Of a stretch of DNA of 64,000 bases, positions 25,500 to 35,612 are shown piece by piece (position 1 is the stretch's first letter; each line of letters opens with the position of its first letter). The position numbers and the translations under genes were made by a program. The DNA is from Grifola frondosa (lineage: Eukaryota; Basidiomycota; Agaricomycetes; Polyporales; Grifolaceae). The notes under the pieces are model-generated. The model was not told the DNA's origin and made no database searches. It saw only the letters and a list, made by a program, of their open reading frames with translations. The stretch is taken from assembly GCA_001683735.1 (NCBI GenBank), contig LUGG01000011.1, forward strand, positions 1,116,001 through 1,180,000. Direction: 5' to 3'.

Positions 25500-26901
25500 T
25501 CAGTATCCGTAGGCCAGTCCAGTGAAGATAGTACCCACCTCAAATGTCCGCTTCAAGCCCTCCTCCATGCCAACCTGAGGCTCGTACCCGAGCACCCTCC
25601 GTGCCTTCTCAATATTATGGCATCTCCACGCACAGCTAAATGTGACCCTGAACCGCGTCAGGCCTGGCTCCTTCCCGACCAACCACGCCCACCATTCCGC
25701 GGCGCTCGCAAGGACGAGCCCCACGGACTTCGAGAGGATGATCCGGCGCTTCGTGCTCTTTGTGTCGAAGTGGTCGTCGAAGAAGCGGTACACCGTGCGC
25801 GGAGGTCCCAGAAGTACATCGGCTCCGCGTTCGTGATGAAGAACACCTGCCCCGCGACCTGCAGCGGTGAGGACTCCGCCCGCGCGAGTGCCGCATCTGA
25901 GAATGGGTCGAACCGTCCGCGGACGGCGGGCCGCGGTACAGAGGGCACGTAGTTCGGATTCTCCCAGTTCGCTTTGATCTGCTCTGCATTCGGGGGAGGC
26001 GCGACATACGGTCCGAGGGGGCGGCACAAGGAGGTGGGGATGCGCCCCTGCTTCGTCGTGCACTCGATGTGAGGCAGCGCATAGCGGAGGTCCTCCTTGA
26101 TTTTCTCACTCTCCGTAGGCGACTGAGGAATGAGTTTATCGGCAGCAAGGAGGTGCGCATACGCGCAGTTGCCAATGTAGGTCCAGTCGAACAAGTTAGT
26201 GTTGTCCCCGACCTGGATGTGGCTTTGGCCGCGCTGCCAGGTCTGGAAAAGACCCGTCATAAGCTGGCGATCGCCAGGGCTGACAGCGTGTATGTTCAAC
26301 ACTGGCACATATGCACCAAGAATATATCTGCTCACCCAAACAGCCCAGCAGGCCTCAGTGCGACAGTGTAAAGTCCGCCTTTCCCGTTTGCTGCGAGGAC
26401 GTACTCTTCCGCCTTTGCCTTGGACTCATTGTAAGGGTCCATCGCCTTTTCCGGTTGTGGGATCCGCTCGTCAACATCGACGAGGTCCTGGCCGTTGAAG
26501 ACGACTCCCGCCGAGCTCGTATACACGAGCTTGGGTACATCGTTGGCTACGGCAGCAGCTATAACAGCCTTGGTGCCGTCAACATTTACCTTCCAGTAAA
26601 GGGCCGGGTCATCGAGACCGTGTTGTGGGGACGCAGTGTGAATGATGCATGTCGCCCCGCTCTATAGAGACATCGCTAAGCTACACGGCCGTGAATGTGT
26701 CGTTTCAGCGCACCTTCCGCAACGCGTCCGAGACCTGCTCCTCTTCGCTGATGTCCCCCGAGTAGAAAGGCACGTCGTGGTGTCTTTGGACGATATCAAA
26801 GACAGATACAGATCGCCGCGTGCCAGCAACGCCTCTACGACATGTCGACCAAGAAAGCCACTTCCACCAATTACGAGATAGATGTCGCGGGATGCAGGCA
26901 T
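25500..26901 (-). CDS. ERG26: Sterol-4-alpha-carboxylate 3-dehydrogenase (ERG26-like), two frame breaks
   Basis: The family is the 3-beta-HSD/extended SDR group. Erg26 oxidatively decarboxylates C4-carboxysterols in the ER during ergosterol synthesis. Visible are the Rossmann glycine motif VIGGSGFLG in exon 1, the active-site YNESK (Y-x3-K) in exon 2, and GNCAYAHLLAADKL plus EPMYFWD in exon 3. Exons 26901-26714, 26661-26336 and 26279-25500 have 52- and 56-nt introns. The frame breaks twice: after ARGD at about 26808, and after YFWD at about 25800, where CTC-CGC would read on as LPR-TVYRF with one more C. Each break is one missing base. With both restored the length is 432 codons including stop. 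The gene is either a very recent pseudogene or, more likely for an essential gene, carries sequence errors. It is the first gene beside the AT-rich block. Confidence 0.88.
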
Positions 26902-27337
26902 GGTAGAAGCAGGGGTTCAGGCGACAGGTATGCGCGCAAGAGCTCTAGTCGGGGACTACGGACGCCAAAGACTCGGGAGCGACTTAAAGGAGGGACAGCT
27001 ACCTGCGCAAGTGGAAGAATAGGCTACTTCACGAAATTCAGACTCGCACCATTTCTTCAGTAATTACCATTTTTGGTATATCGAAAAGAATATTTGTTAT
27101 CCGCTGCGATCAGAAAATACATGAATTCGTGAATGCCCCCGCTCGGAGAACTCCGGGGGACATGGGGGCAGGTCAGAGATCATCGTGATCGGTGTGCCGT
27201 GCAGCTCGATTCAACCTTCACGATCATTATGAGAGTCGACTTCACAATAATATTGAAATTGTTTGTCACAGAGCTATGGGTGATGTCTCTCCTTACTTCA
27301 ACTCAACCATCCTGCTTTTTGTTGCATATCTGCTGGC
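26902..27337. other. Intergenic: ERG26 promoter side
   Basis: This is the 5' flank of ERG26 (reading leftward) and the left edge of the transposon-rich stretch. Composition shifts toward AT after about 27060. No gene or repeat is supported. Confidence 0.4.
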
Positions 27338-29038
27338 ATGACTCACACAAAGAAGCACCCCGGATTGGTTATCTTCACTCAGGCATCAACATGTGCTGCA
27401 CCTGGCTGTGCACATACAAGTGTTGCATGCAATTGTGGTCACCAGATGTGTGCAAAGTGCTGTCATGCTCAGCCAACAGCCTGTGGGTATCAAGCGCATG
27501 ACAAAGTCCGTTCAAGTGCTATCATCTCTAGGCTGTCTTCTTCCCCAGCTGCCGTTGGCGCCACCAATGATCCATTTCAGCTTTCACGACCTCCGCCCGT
27601 GATTCCACTACAGCGTGCTCCACCAGTGACTACTCCGACCATTGCAGTGTCGTCGAATCATGTTCTGCCACCTACTCCACAGTCAGCTTCTTCTATCATA
27701 CTACAGTCCCCACAACTAGACACCGAGACGGCAGCAACACAGCATACTTTCCGCATTCCCACTGGTGAGACTTGGCAGAAACGGTGGGACAATTCTGCCA
27801 CAGAGCGACTCTGATGGTTGGAGGGAGAGAAGCTTCGTCGAGAGAACCAGCGGCAAATAGATCATGAGGTTTGCACCTGGAACTGGACGAAGGTAAGTAC
27901 CTAGACATTTAAAGTTTTCTTAAGGTCAAGCTTACACCAATCACAAAACAGCGAGCCACCAGAGATGCTCCGGGTGCAGGATATTAGCACATGGCCGACG
28001 TTCAACATTTCTCAGGTTCCTGAGCTGCTTCTCATGTTTACCCTCAGCGGAACAGATCAGATTGAAGTCTACAATCTTCGTACATGACACTGGCGCAAGG
28101 AGAAGGTCAATACAGCAATTCGGGTCATTTCTGGGCAGCACATTCTCCTTCGGCGAGTTGGCATCACTGACTGTCCTGAACTTGATGCCTGTATTACAGA
28201 GGCTGATGGAGATTGTCAACGAGACCCTGACGAAGGACAGCGGGGTGTATGCGTCACCATTGCTATGCCTCAGCGCGCCGCACAGAAGCGAAGGCTCGAC
28301 TCAAAGGCTATCGAGGATGACAGCCCTAGTCGTCCTCTTGCAGCAGCTCATTATAGCTTATCGCACCACAGTCCGCATGTCACATCAATGGCATCACCTG
28401 TCATGTTTTCTCCTGTTACGACGTCCTCCTTCTATTTGCCAACAAAAAATCAAGCATGAATCTATCCATCATACAGGATGTGTTCCTCGCCACCGACCTC
28501 GCCTGCACCATCAAGTTCATTTGGTGAGCTGTCGCCGGCTCAACCACTGCTTCCGGATGATGCACTACATCATACTGGTCTTGGTCTTGGTCTGCTTCTT
28601 CCACATTCTTCTGCACCAGACTCGCTACAGCCTCTTCACTTTGGTCACTTGGTCTCATCTCTAGTGTCTCCGAATACACCTTTGCTCACCGACATAAATC
28701 CTAGTTATGATGCTTTATGGGCTGCTGGGGTTGTCTATGTTCCGCCTGCTTGTTATATAGTCAAATGGCCAAATGCCATGTATGCACGGGATGTCAGGAA
28801 GGCGTTCACATTACTTGGCGATCTTATCAATAAGGGTCAAGTTGCAGATCAATTCGAGCAGATATTTCCTGGCATTACATACAAGTCATCGACTTTCTAC
28901 AGGCAGTTTCGAGCTTGGCGAAACTCACAGGAGTCGGAGCATCAATGGATTATGGAGCAGCCTCGCACAGCGCAGGGGCTCTGGACCATATGTCGAGCAA
29001 AGTTGACCGGCTGGCAGAGCCAGCCATCTCATCATTAG
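27338..29038 (+). pseudogene. Repeat-family ORF (Cys cluster + WPN-MY-D domain), three in-frame TGA
   Basis: Two exons read in one frame. The first starts at MTHTKKHPGL and holds a cysteine cluster (CAAPGCAHTSVACNCGHQMC, then AKCCH and CGYQAHD). It ends at GTAAGT after about 27893. The second runs from about 27955 to the TAG at 29036. Its C-terminal part, WPNAMYARDVRKAF, QFEQIFPGITYKSSTFYRQF and GLWTICRAKLTGW, matches a high-copy ORF family of mushroom genomes. I know the family from its pattern, not by an assigned name. Internal stops TGA at 27812, 28085 and 28457 each sit in continuous frame (for example RL-stop-WLEGEKLRREN, YNLRT-stop-HWRKEK) and are explained by CGA to TGA. The gene is dead or would need readthrough. 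A role in a transposable element is inferred. Confidence 0.7.
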
Positions 29039-30921
29039 TCTTACACATTATTGTTTATTTCGATTTGTAGAATTTTTGTGCTGTATGTAGCCAATGACAT
29101 CATGTGACAATCCGCACTATTCACCTGCAATCAGTGTTATGAATGGTCAGCCCTACATACATCTCTAAGTTCCTCCACCACCATTATTTGTGCAATATGC
29201 CTCGTTGCTATACTGAACCCATCTCCCTTGACTGGAAGTGTATAGACCGTGGTTGCGGACGGCAGCTTCCCATCTTAATATCGCACAATCGTAACAACAT
29301 GGCTCATTATGGCTGCAAGTTTGTCCGAGTACGTTAGCCCATATAAAATATGTTGAAATGCAATACTCACAAAGACAATACTTACAGTGTGATGGTACCA
29401 GTCAGGATGTTGCTGCAAAACATGCAGTGTACTTTCGCTGGGTGACAAGCCTCATCACAGATTTCACAGATCCAAAACCTGCCTTATCGTCATCCTCGTC
29501 CTCATCTTTATCCTCACATGCAACATTCAGCTCGGTGTAAGGGTTATTGATGTATGTGAGAGTTCCTGTCTGAGAATAAATTTCTAACACAAGAATTTGT
29601 TCACAAAAGGATTTATTTTTCAAGCAAGGGGTTCAGTAAAACTGAATTATAAGCAGCAAGAAATTTAAAAGCCTTCAATACTTCAATGTGCACCAAGCGT
29701 GACGGGTTTTCCTACTTTTCCGGTCAGAGGCTCAGCCGAGTCCGGAAATCGAGATTTATAAATATATAAGATTCAGGTACGTAGATTCCAAATGAATGTC
29801 AGGGATATTACTTGCTAACACTTGCGACTTCAATTCCTGGTCTGTGAGAGTGCTCAACCTAGCCTACTGTCCTGTAGGGTCCTTGAGTCTTCCTGCCTGG
29901 GTCTGTACTTTCAGAGCACTTGTCTGAACAGTCAAACAGCCCAAGAAACTTCTTGTCTCGAACTTAAACTTGCACTTTCCTTACGCCGCAATCTGCTGTC
30001 TTGCTACTGAGAATATTCTACTGCAGAGTACTCAACCTATCCTACTTTCCTTGTAGGGTCCTTGAGATACTCTTCTTGGACTTGTACTACCAGAGCTCAG
30101 TCTGGTCAGGTGACAATCCAAGGTGAAATTCACACAGAAGGAAGAGGGCACACAGATGTCTGGGGTGAAAGTGGATAAAAAACTATATTGCTCTCAGGGG
30201 GCAGTTTGGCCTGCTTTTATACCCTGAGGAAATTCCAGAACATTCCATGGAAATGACTCACTCTGACTCCCCCTGACTCATTTCTGGGTTGCCTTACTAA
30301 TCCACCTCAAATCCTGACTAATCACGACTGATCATGATTATCCATGGTCAATCCTGATTGGTCCTGACTTGGCTTTTCTGAATTAGTGCTGACAAATCAG
30401 AGTTCATCTGAGGTCATCTGATCATGTCTTAGTCATGGAACATTCTAAACTATGTTACAAAAGTATCAAAACTACGAATTCAGTACAAAGTCTTCCTAAC
30501 TAAGCTTATTATCTACACTAAATCTTTCAATTCTATTTATATCTCCTACTTTTCTCCTTATCTCCACATCTAGGCCTTGTCTAGATGGTCTGGGCTCATG
30601 ATCCAGATGGTCATGTGATTGATCTGGACCTGTCCGGGCTTGCAAAATGGGGTTACAACTGATAACACTCCAAATTTGAGGGTGTCTTTTGACAAGCCTA
30701 GGTCGTATTGAGTTTCTGACAAGGGCTAGGCCATTCTGGACTTAGCTAGAACATGTAGACTGGTCTGGCCTTGTCTAGGTCCTTCCATTGTAACTTTCAA
30801 GTCATGTAGTCCTTCTTATAATCATTCTTATGTAATGTCCTTAACAAAAGATGCATATTTTGACTTGAAATAATGTGAGCTGAGTGCTGATTGGTGGGAA
30901 AATGGATACATTTCATGTGAC
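29039..30921. other. Repeat-derived intergenic DNA
   Basis: No gene is supported. A short minus-strand frame (29623-29402) contains an acidic run and lacks motifs. From about 29590 to 30600 the sequence has LTR-like character with an internal direct duplication (separate entry), but I could not find matching LTR ends or a second copy within the window. Confidence 0.4.
29841..30110. repeat. Two ~90-bp direct repeats, 180 bp apart
   Basis: Copy 1 starts at about 29841 (AGTGCTCAACCTAGCCTACT) and copy 2 at about 30021 (AGTACTCAACCTATCCTACT). Both continue with TGTAGGGTCCTTGAG and, about 30 bp on, a shared TGTACT-x-CAGAGC pattern. They probably lie inside an LTR of an old element; this is inferred from the position beside a Gypsy relic. 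Confidence 0.55.
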
Positions 30922-31313
30922 CTAATTCTTCCATCCATGTCCCTCATAGATCAGTAGAAAGTCATCCATCAGTCTCGCATCTCCTGCTTGCAGCATGTTC
31001 TTCGGCAATTCAACTATATCGCTGTTCGGCTTCAAATTCCTCTGCGATGAGCAATGTTCCGAAATCCATGCATCCAACCATTCAAACATGGCTAGAATGG
31101 AATAGGGAATGCCCACTGCAACTTCCTGGGTGCCTGTGTAATGCTCCACAGCAACAATGACTCGAGTCTCCTGAAATTGAAGGATGCGGGTGATTCGTCC
31201 TGTAAACTCGATGTTGGGTCCCAAAAGACGAAGGGGACCAGAAAAATAGATTGGGATAAGATGATCCTGGACTGGATCGAGGATGAGGATATGTTTAGAG
31301 TCTGTCGATGCAC
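30922..31313 (-). pseudogene. Coding fragment, family not recognised
   Basis: Minus-strand frame 31224-30922 reads as convincing protein: GRITRILQFQETRVIVAVEH, VGIPYSILAMFEWLDAWIS, and a C-terminus GDARLMDDFLLIYEGHGW. Upstream, the neighbouring frame (31313-31092) continues similar composition, so one frameshift or intron lies near 31200. The fragment sits just downstream of the Gypsy pol end and could be a gene caught inside or beside the element. I do not recognise the family. Confidence 0.35.
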
Positions 31314-31885
31314 CCGATAGTAGGGAACCTGAGTATCACAGGGTACGAAATTGCCTGCATGATGGTGATGGACGGAACAAGAATGCCTGGAACGTGAACA
31401 GATTGTGCTTTATTTATGAGTATAAGCACGTGACCATTTCCCGATTTGATGTCCCATGTCATTTACTATTGATGACAGGATGTGCAAAATTGATGTTATT
31501 TTGCCATGTCCAGGTACCAAACACTTTTGGTGCGTGACATCCGCCCCACAGTTACTCGACTGTCCCCAGTCGTAAATTTCTTTCTTAACTTCTCCCTTTC
31601 TATCTATGACTTCTGGTTCGCTGACTGACTGGTTCCCGATCTTCATTCAAGTCTGGTTCATTATCTATAGACATAATTTGCTCATTATCATTCCATGTTT
31701 CCTATCTTCCTGTTCTATCTCCTGCATTATCGGGTACTGCATAAATTCTGGCTCATCTGCCAAACTTTCCAGGTCATCGTCTGATGGATGGTATTGCAGA
31801 AGCCTGAATGCAGCTACATTCTCTCTAATTATATCTCCATTTAGTCCTTCAAGACATATGCTCCTCCTCGTGTTCTTCTTACAAC

Positions 31886-32931
31886 CTATGGTCCTAGATA
31901 TCTTGGTTTATGTTTTCTATTCATTTCTTGCTCAATAGCTGAGTTTCGCTTAAGAACTAGGTCTCCTGGTGAATATGATTCTCGAAATAATCGGTGAGCA
32001 AATTTCTTTTCAAATTGCTCCTTGGAAGTCAACCGTGATTTGGCTAGAGCTTTTGCAGCTCGGGCTATATCTTCTGGTCTACGTTCTAGTTGCCGTATTC
32101 GCAAGGCTAGAAGGTCTGAATGAGACATGTCTTTATGAAATCCTTCTACCAGAAAGGTGGCTTCTCGCAAATCCATTGGAAATACTGGATGGACTCCATG
32201 TAATAGATAGTAAGGACTGAATCCTGTGGCTCGTCTTGTGGTAACACGATCTGCAAATAAAGCATGTGACAAGAGATCTGGCCATTGGGATATTCTTCCT
32301 TCACAGGCTTTAACCAATGCTTCCCTCAGAATGAAATGTCCTCGTTCAACTACTCCATTAGCTCGAGAATTATAGGCAGATATTCGTACATGAGGAATAC
32401 CATATTTGAGAACTAATTTCTCAAATGCCCCTTTGGTCTCAGGTCCATTATCTGTGGTAACTTGACCTGTGGCCCCATATCTACAGACTATCTGTTCCCA
32501 GAAAAACTTTGCTACTGATTCTGAGGATGTACTATTCAAGGCTCGTGCTTCTGTTACGCCTGACAAGTCATCTCGACAAGCCACTATACATGTCTTTTTA
32601 CCAGCTGTGGGCATAAACATTATGTCCATATAGACTTTGGTAAATAAGGTGGCTGGTGGGAGATTCGAAGAGGGATTGCTACCTTCCGAATGCTTCGCAT
32701 TTGGCATTCTTTACATGATTGCACATGGTGATGCACATCTGCCCGATAAAATGGCCAAAAGAAGCGTAATCGTACAGTTTCAAAGGTAGCATACTCTCCT
32801 CGGTGTCCTAGTTCATCATGTGCTTGCTTGAGAATTGCAATTCTCTCATTGGTTCTAACACTACACGTGTGGGTATTCCATTCTTCTGTCTCCTGAACAT
32901 CATATTCTCTTTCACGAAATAATGCTTGCAT
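31886..32931 (-). pseudogene. Gypsy integrase (zinc-binding and DDE core)
   Basis: Frame 32931-32620 holds the H2C2 zinc domain (HDELGHRGEYATFETVRLRF, SCKECQMRS). The overlapping frame 32707-31886 holds the catalytic core: YMDIMFMPTAGKKTC with the first Asp, QVTTDNGPETKG with the second, and NGVVERGHFILREALVKACE with the Glu. The C-terminal part ends KPRYLGP at a stop where family members continue, so the tail is broken as well. The 273-codon core is the longest intact frame of this element. Confidence 0.88.
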
Positions 32932-34473
32932 CTTCTAGCAAATCGCAATTTTGCAGCTGGGTTGGGAAAGCTAGGCATTTCCAGAGTAACCAAGAAATCT
33001 CTGATTTGTCGAAGAGAAATATCCTGAGATGTTGTAGTTGAAATAAACACTCTTGTGTCTGGTTCAATTGTCTCTGGAAATGGTCCATAGGTTTTCTTAC
33101 CCTGTTCTGGTTGCAAAAGCCTGACAAACAAAGCAATATTGTCTAACCATTCATCATCGTCTCCTTCAATTATTTCTCCTTCTCCTAGTGCTCTTCGTGA
33201 TAAGGCATCTGGTCCCTTATGTTGTGCTGCTGGCACGTGAATCAATTTAAAGTCAAACAGAAGGATTCCCTGAATCCAACGGTTAATGGTCGCATTAGGC
33301 TGCAAGTCGGGTTCATTTAGCATTCCTTTGATGTATTTTGCATCGACTTCAACATGGAGGTTCTTCACACCTACCAAGTATAGTCTGAAATGCCTCAATG
33401 CCCTATATAAACCATAAAGCTCTAACTTTGGCTGACTGTAATTTGACTCTGTTTCCTTCATTGGTAAAGAACCATATCGAGCTGGCCTCTTCTTTCCATC
33501 ATCATCAATTTGTGAGAGAATAAATCCACAGCATACTTGCTAGAGTCTACTGATAAGATAATTGGATTCTCTGACTGATAGTTAATTGGACGAAGGGCAG
33601 GTGCTGATGATATCAATTCTTTAAGAGTATCGAAAGATGCTTGCCTACGTGAATCCCATGAAAATTCGGCTCCTTTAAAAGTTAATTCTTTCATTGGCCG
33701 AATTTGTTCAGAATAATTCTCTATCCAAATTCGAACTGTTCCACATAATCCCATGAATCCTCTGACTTCCTTAATTGAGCGAGGAGTGGGCCAGTTCTGT
33801 ATCTTGCATACTTTATCATCTTCTGGCATTCTTCCTTCCGGTGTACATTTCTGTCCAACAATTACTACTTGTGGCTTACAAATTTGGGACTTGGGTCCAG
33901 AAAATGTAAGTCCAGCTTGACCAACTCTATGCATTATCCTATGAACTCTAGCGCATGTTCCCATATGAATCTTCGAATACCAGGATTTTGTGATAGAACT
34001 TCTGGATTTCCTTCTTTATCCGGATATATTGTGTTAGGACCTTTGATGGGTAAGTCATCAATAAACACATTTGCTATATGCGGAATTTCCTCTTGTAATA
34101 CAAATGTCATACATGCTTGAAATTCTGCTGGAGAATTTGTGAAGCCCATTGGCATTGAGTAATTCGTAACAGTCCAAGTGGTGAAAGAAATGCTGTCATA
34201 TCTCTGCTGGTAATATCGACTTTCTGGCATCAAAGGCCCAGAATAAGTCAAAACACTTGAATTAACACTGTCTTCCGGCAATGGTTCCACAAATGCATCC
34301 AATATCGGGGGCACACCTGCATCTCGAATCGTAATTGCATTAAGTGGTTGAAGATCATGGACAATTCTTAAATTGCCATTTTTCTTCAACACACAAAACC
34401 ATTTTGATCTATAAGATGATTGACATCGCTCGTACACTCCTGCTTCAATCTTTTCTCGTAATAAGTTAACCAC
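32808..34473 (-). pseudogene. Gypsy reverse transcriptase and RNase H, frameshifted
   Basis: Frame 34473-33934 carries KWFCVLKKNGNLRIVHDLQP, then YSMPMGFTNSPAEFQ and the catalytic box NVFIDDLPIKGP (F-x-DD in place of the usual Y-x-DD). Between them the expected FDLFWAFDARK lies in another frame at about 34250-34220, so at least two indels are present. Frame 33964-33458 gives the thumb and connection (GFMGLCGTVRIWIENYSEQI) and the first RNase H aspartate (LSVDSSKYAV). Frame 33461-32808 gives the rest (PKLELYGLYRALRHF, VEVDAKYIKGML, HKGPDALSRRAL). Function is lost in this copy. Confidence 0.88.
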
Positions 34474-35067
34474 CTTATCTCGGATCCCTGGTACTATGGG
34501 GATATTCTTATCAACCCATGGTACATGTGGTATTACCGGAATTATATAAGGGAAAAAGTAATCCTCTCAAAAGTTCCTCGTTCAGTTTCATCAAAGGCTA
34601 GAACTCTTTCATTTATCTGAATTATATGCTTAAATAACTTTTCTTCTTCAGGTCATAGAAATCCTTCTTCATTTTATCTTTATCTGCTCTAATCGTTCTG
34701 TAGTTAGTCTCTTTGTGGGTACAAAGTCTGGTGGGTTAAAAGGTAGCTGTGATAATGAGTCTAGAGGGTTCTCCGGAAAGCATCGCTTTACACATGCATC
34801 TTCTGGAAAGACACCGGGGACTGGTTTCACCCTTCGGTCCACTGGCTTATATACATATACTGCATTGCTCGCACAATCCATTGATTGTGTCATTCTGTGT
34901 TCTGCTAGGTAATTCTGTGACTTTATGCTGTTTGCGGGAAGCGAGATACTAATGGATGGTATACAACTCATTTTAGTATCCTTGGCTTGCTTCACAACTT
35001 CACTGAGTATTGGCTGGTTGAGATAACAATAAATGGGGTTTTGAAAACTGGGGTGGGAATACACCAA

Positions 35068-35612
35068 ACTACAATCTAGGTATGTCTAGTTTAATGTCAG
35101 TTACGGACGATTATCCTGATGTGCTACTGGTGGTTCCATCTGTTTTCGGCCATTTATCCATCCCGAGTTTCTTGGCCATTCGTCGACTTGGAACATGCTG
35201 CTATCAGGAACCAGGCATCTTGTATGTCTGCAGCAGGGGTGTGCAGCTGCAGAGGGGGGAAGAATAATGGTGGAGTAAAAAGCAGAGGCAGTGTTGAAGC
35301 TCGGCACGAGTGTATAACGGTCAGCTTCAGCTAGGCCATTGCCCACAACCATGCACGGCATCGGCTCCAACAGCTTGCCCAGAGTGAATGCAGTGAGGGA
35401 GGGAAGGAGGGAGTGGGAAATGCGGCGACGTGTTGCAGGAGCAGAAGAAAGTGAGAGCAGACGAAAGTAGGTGCGCTGTGTGGCTGACTCAAATGAAAGC
35501 TCCGAATACTAGTGGCCACATAGGCCATTGTGTATACAAACATATGTACATGAAGGAGAGCGAGGCAGATCGTACATAATAAACAAAAGAAAAGGAGAAA
35601 ATATCTACACTG
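35068..35612. other. Junction between Gypsy relic and KDZ-associated gene
   Basis: No supported gene. This is the 3' flank of the CxC gene (reading leftward) and contains the breakpoint where the Gypsy element's 5' half is missing. I saw no LTR or target duplication. Confidence 0.4.

Larger units (their letters stand above)
31400..35067 (-). mobile_element. Ty3/Gypsy LTR retrotransposon, 5'-truncated and decayed
   Basis: Read leftward, the order is the pol leader (YKPVDRRVKPVPGVFPEDA, near 34870), reverse transcriptase, RNase H and integrase, which is the Gypsy order. Past the integrase, a purine-rich tract GTGGGGCGGA followed by TGTCACGCACC (about 31558-31538 on the minus strand) fits a polypurine tract and the start of a 3' LTR. 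Gag and protease are not visible to the right of 35067, and no second TGTCACGCACC exists there, so the 5' part is missing. The LTR's far end was not located. Frame breaks in the reverse transcriptase show the copy is dead. Confidence 0.88.
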
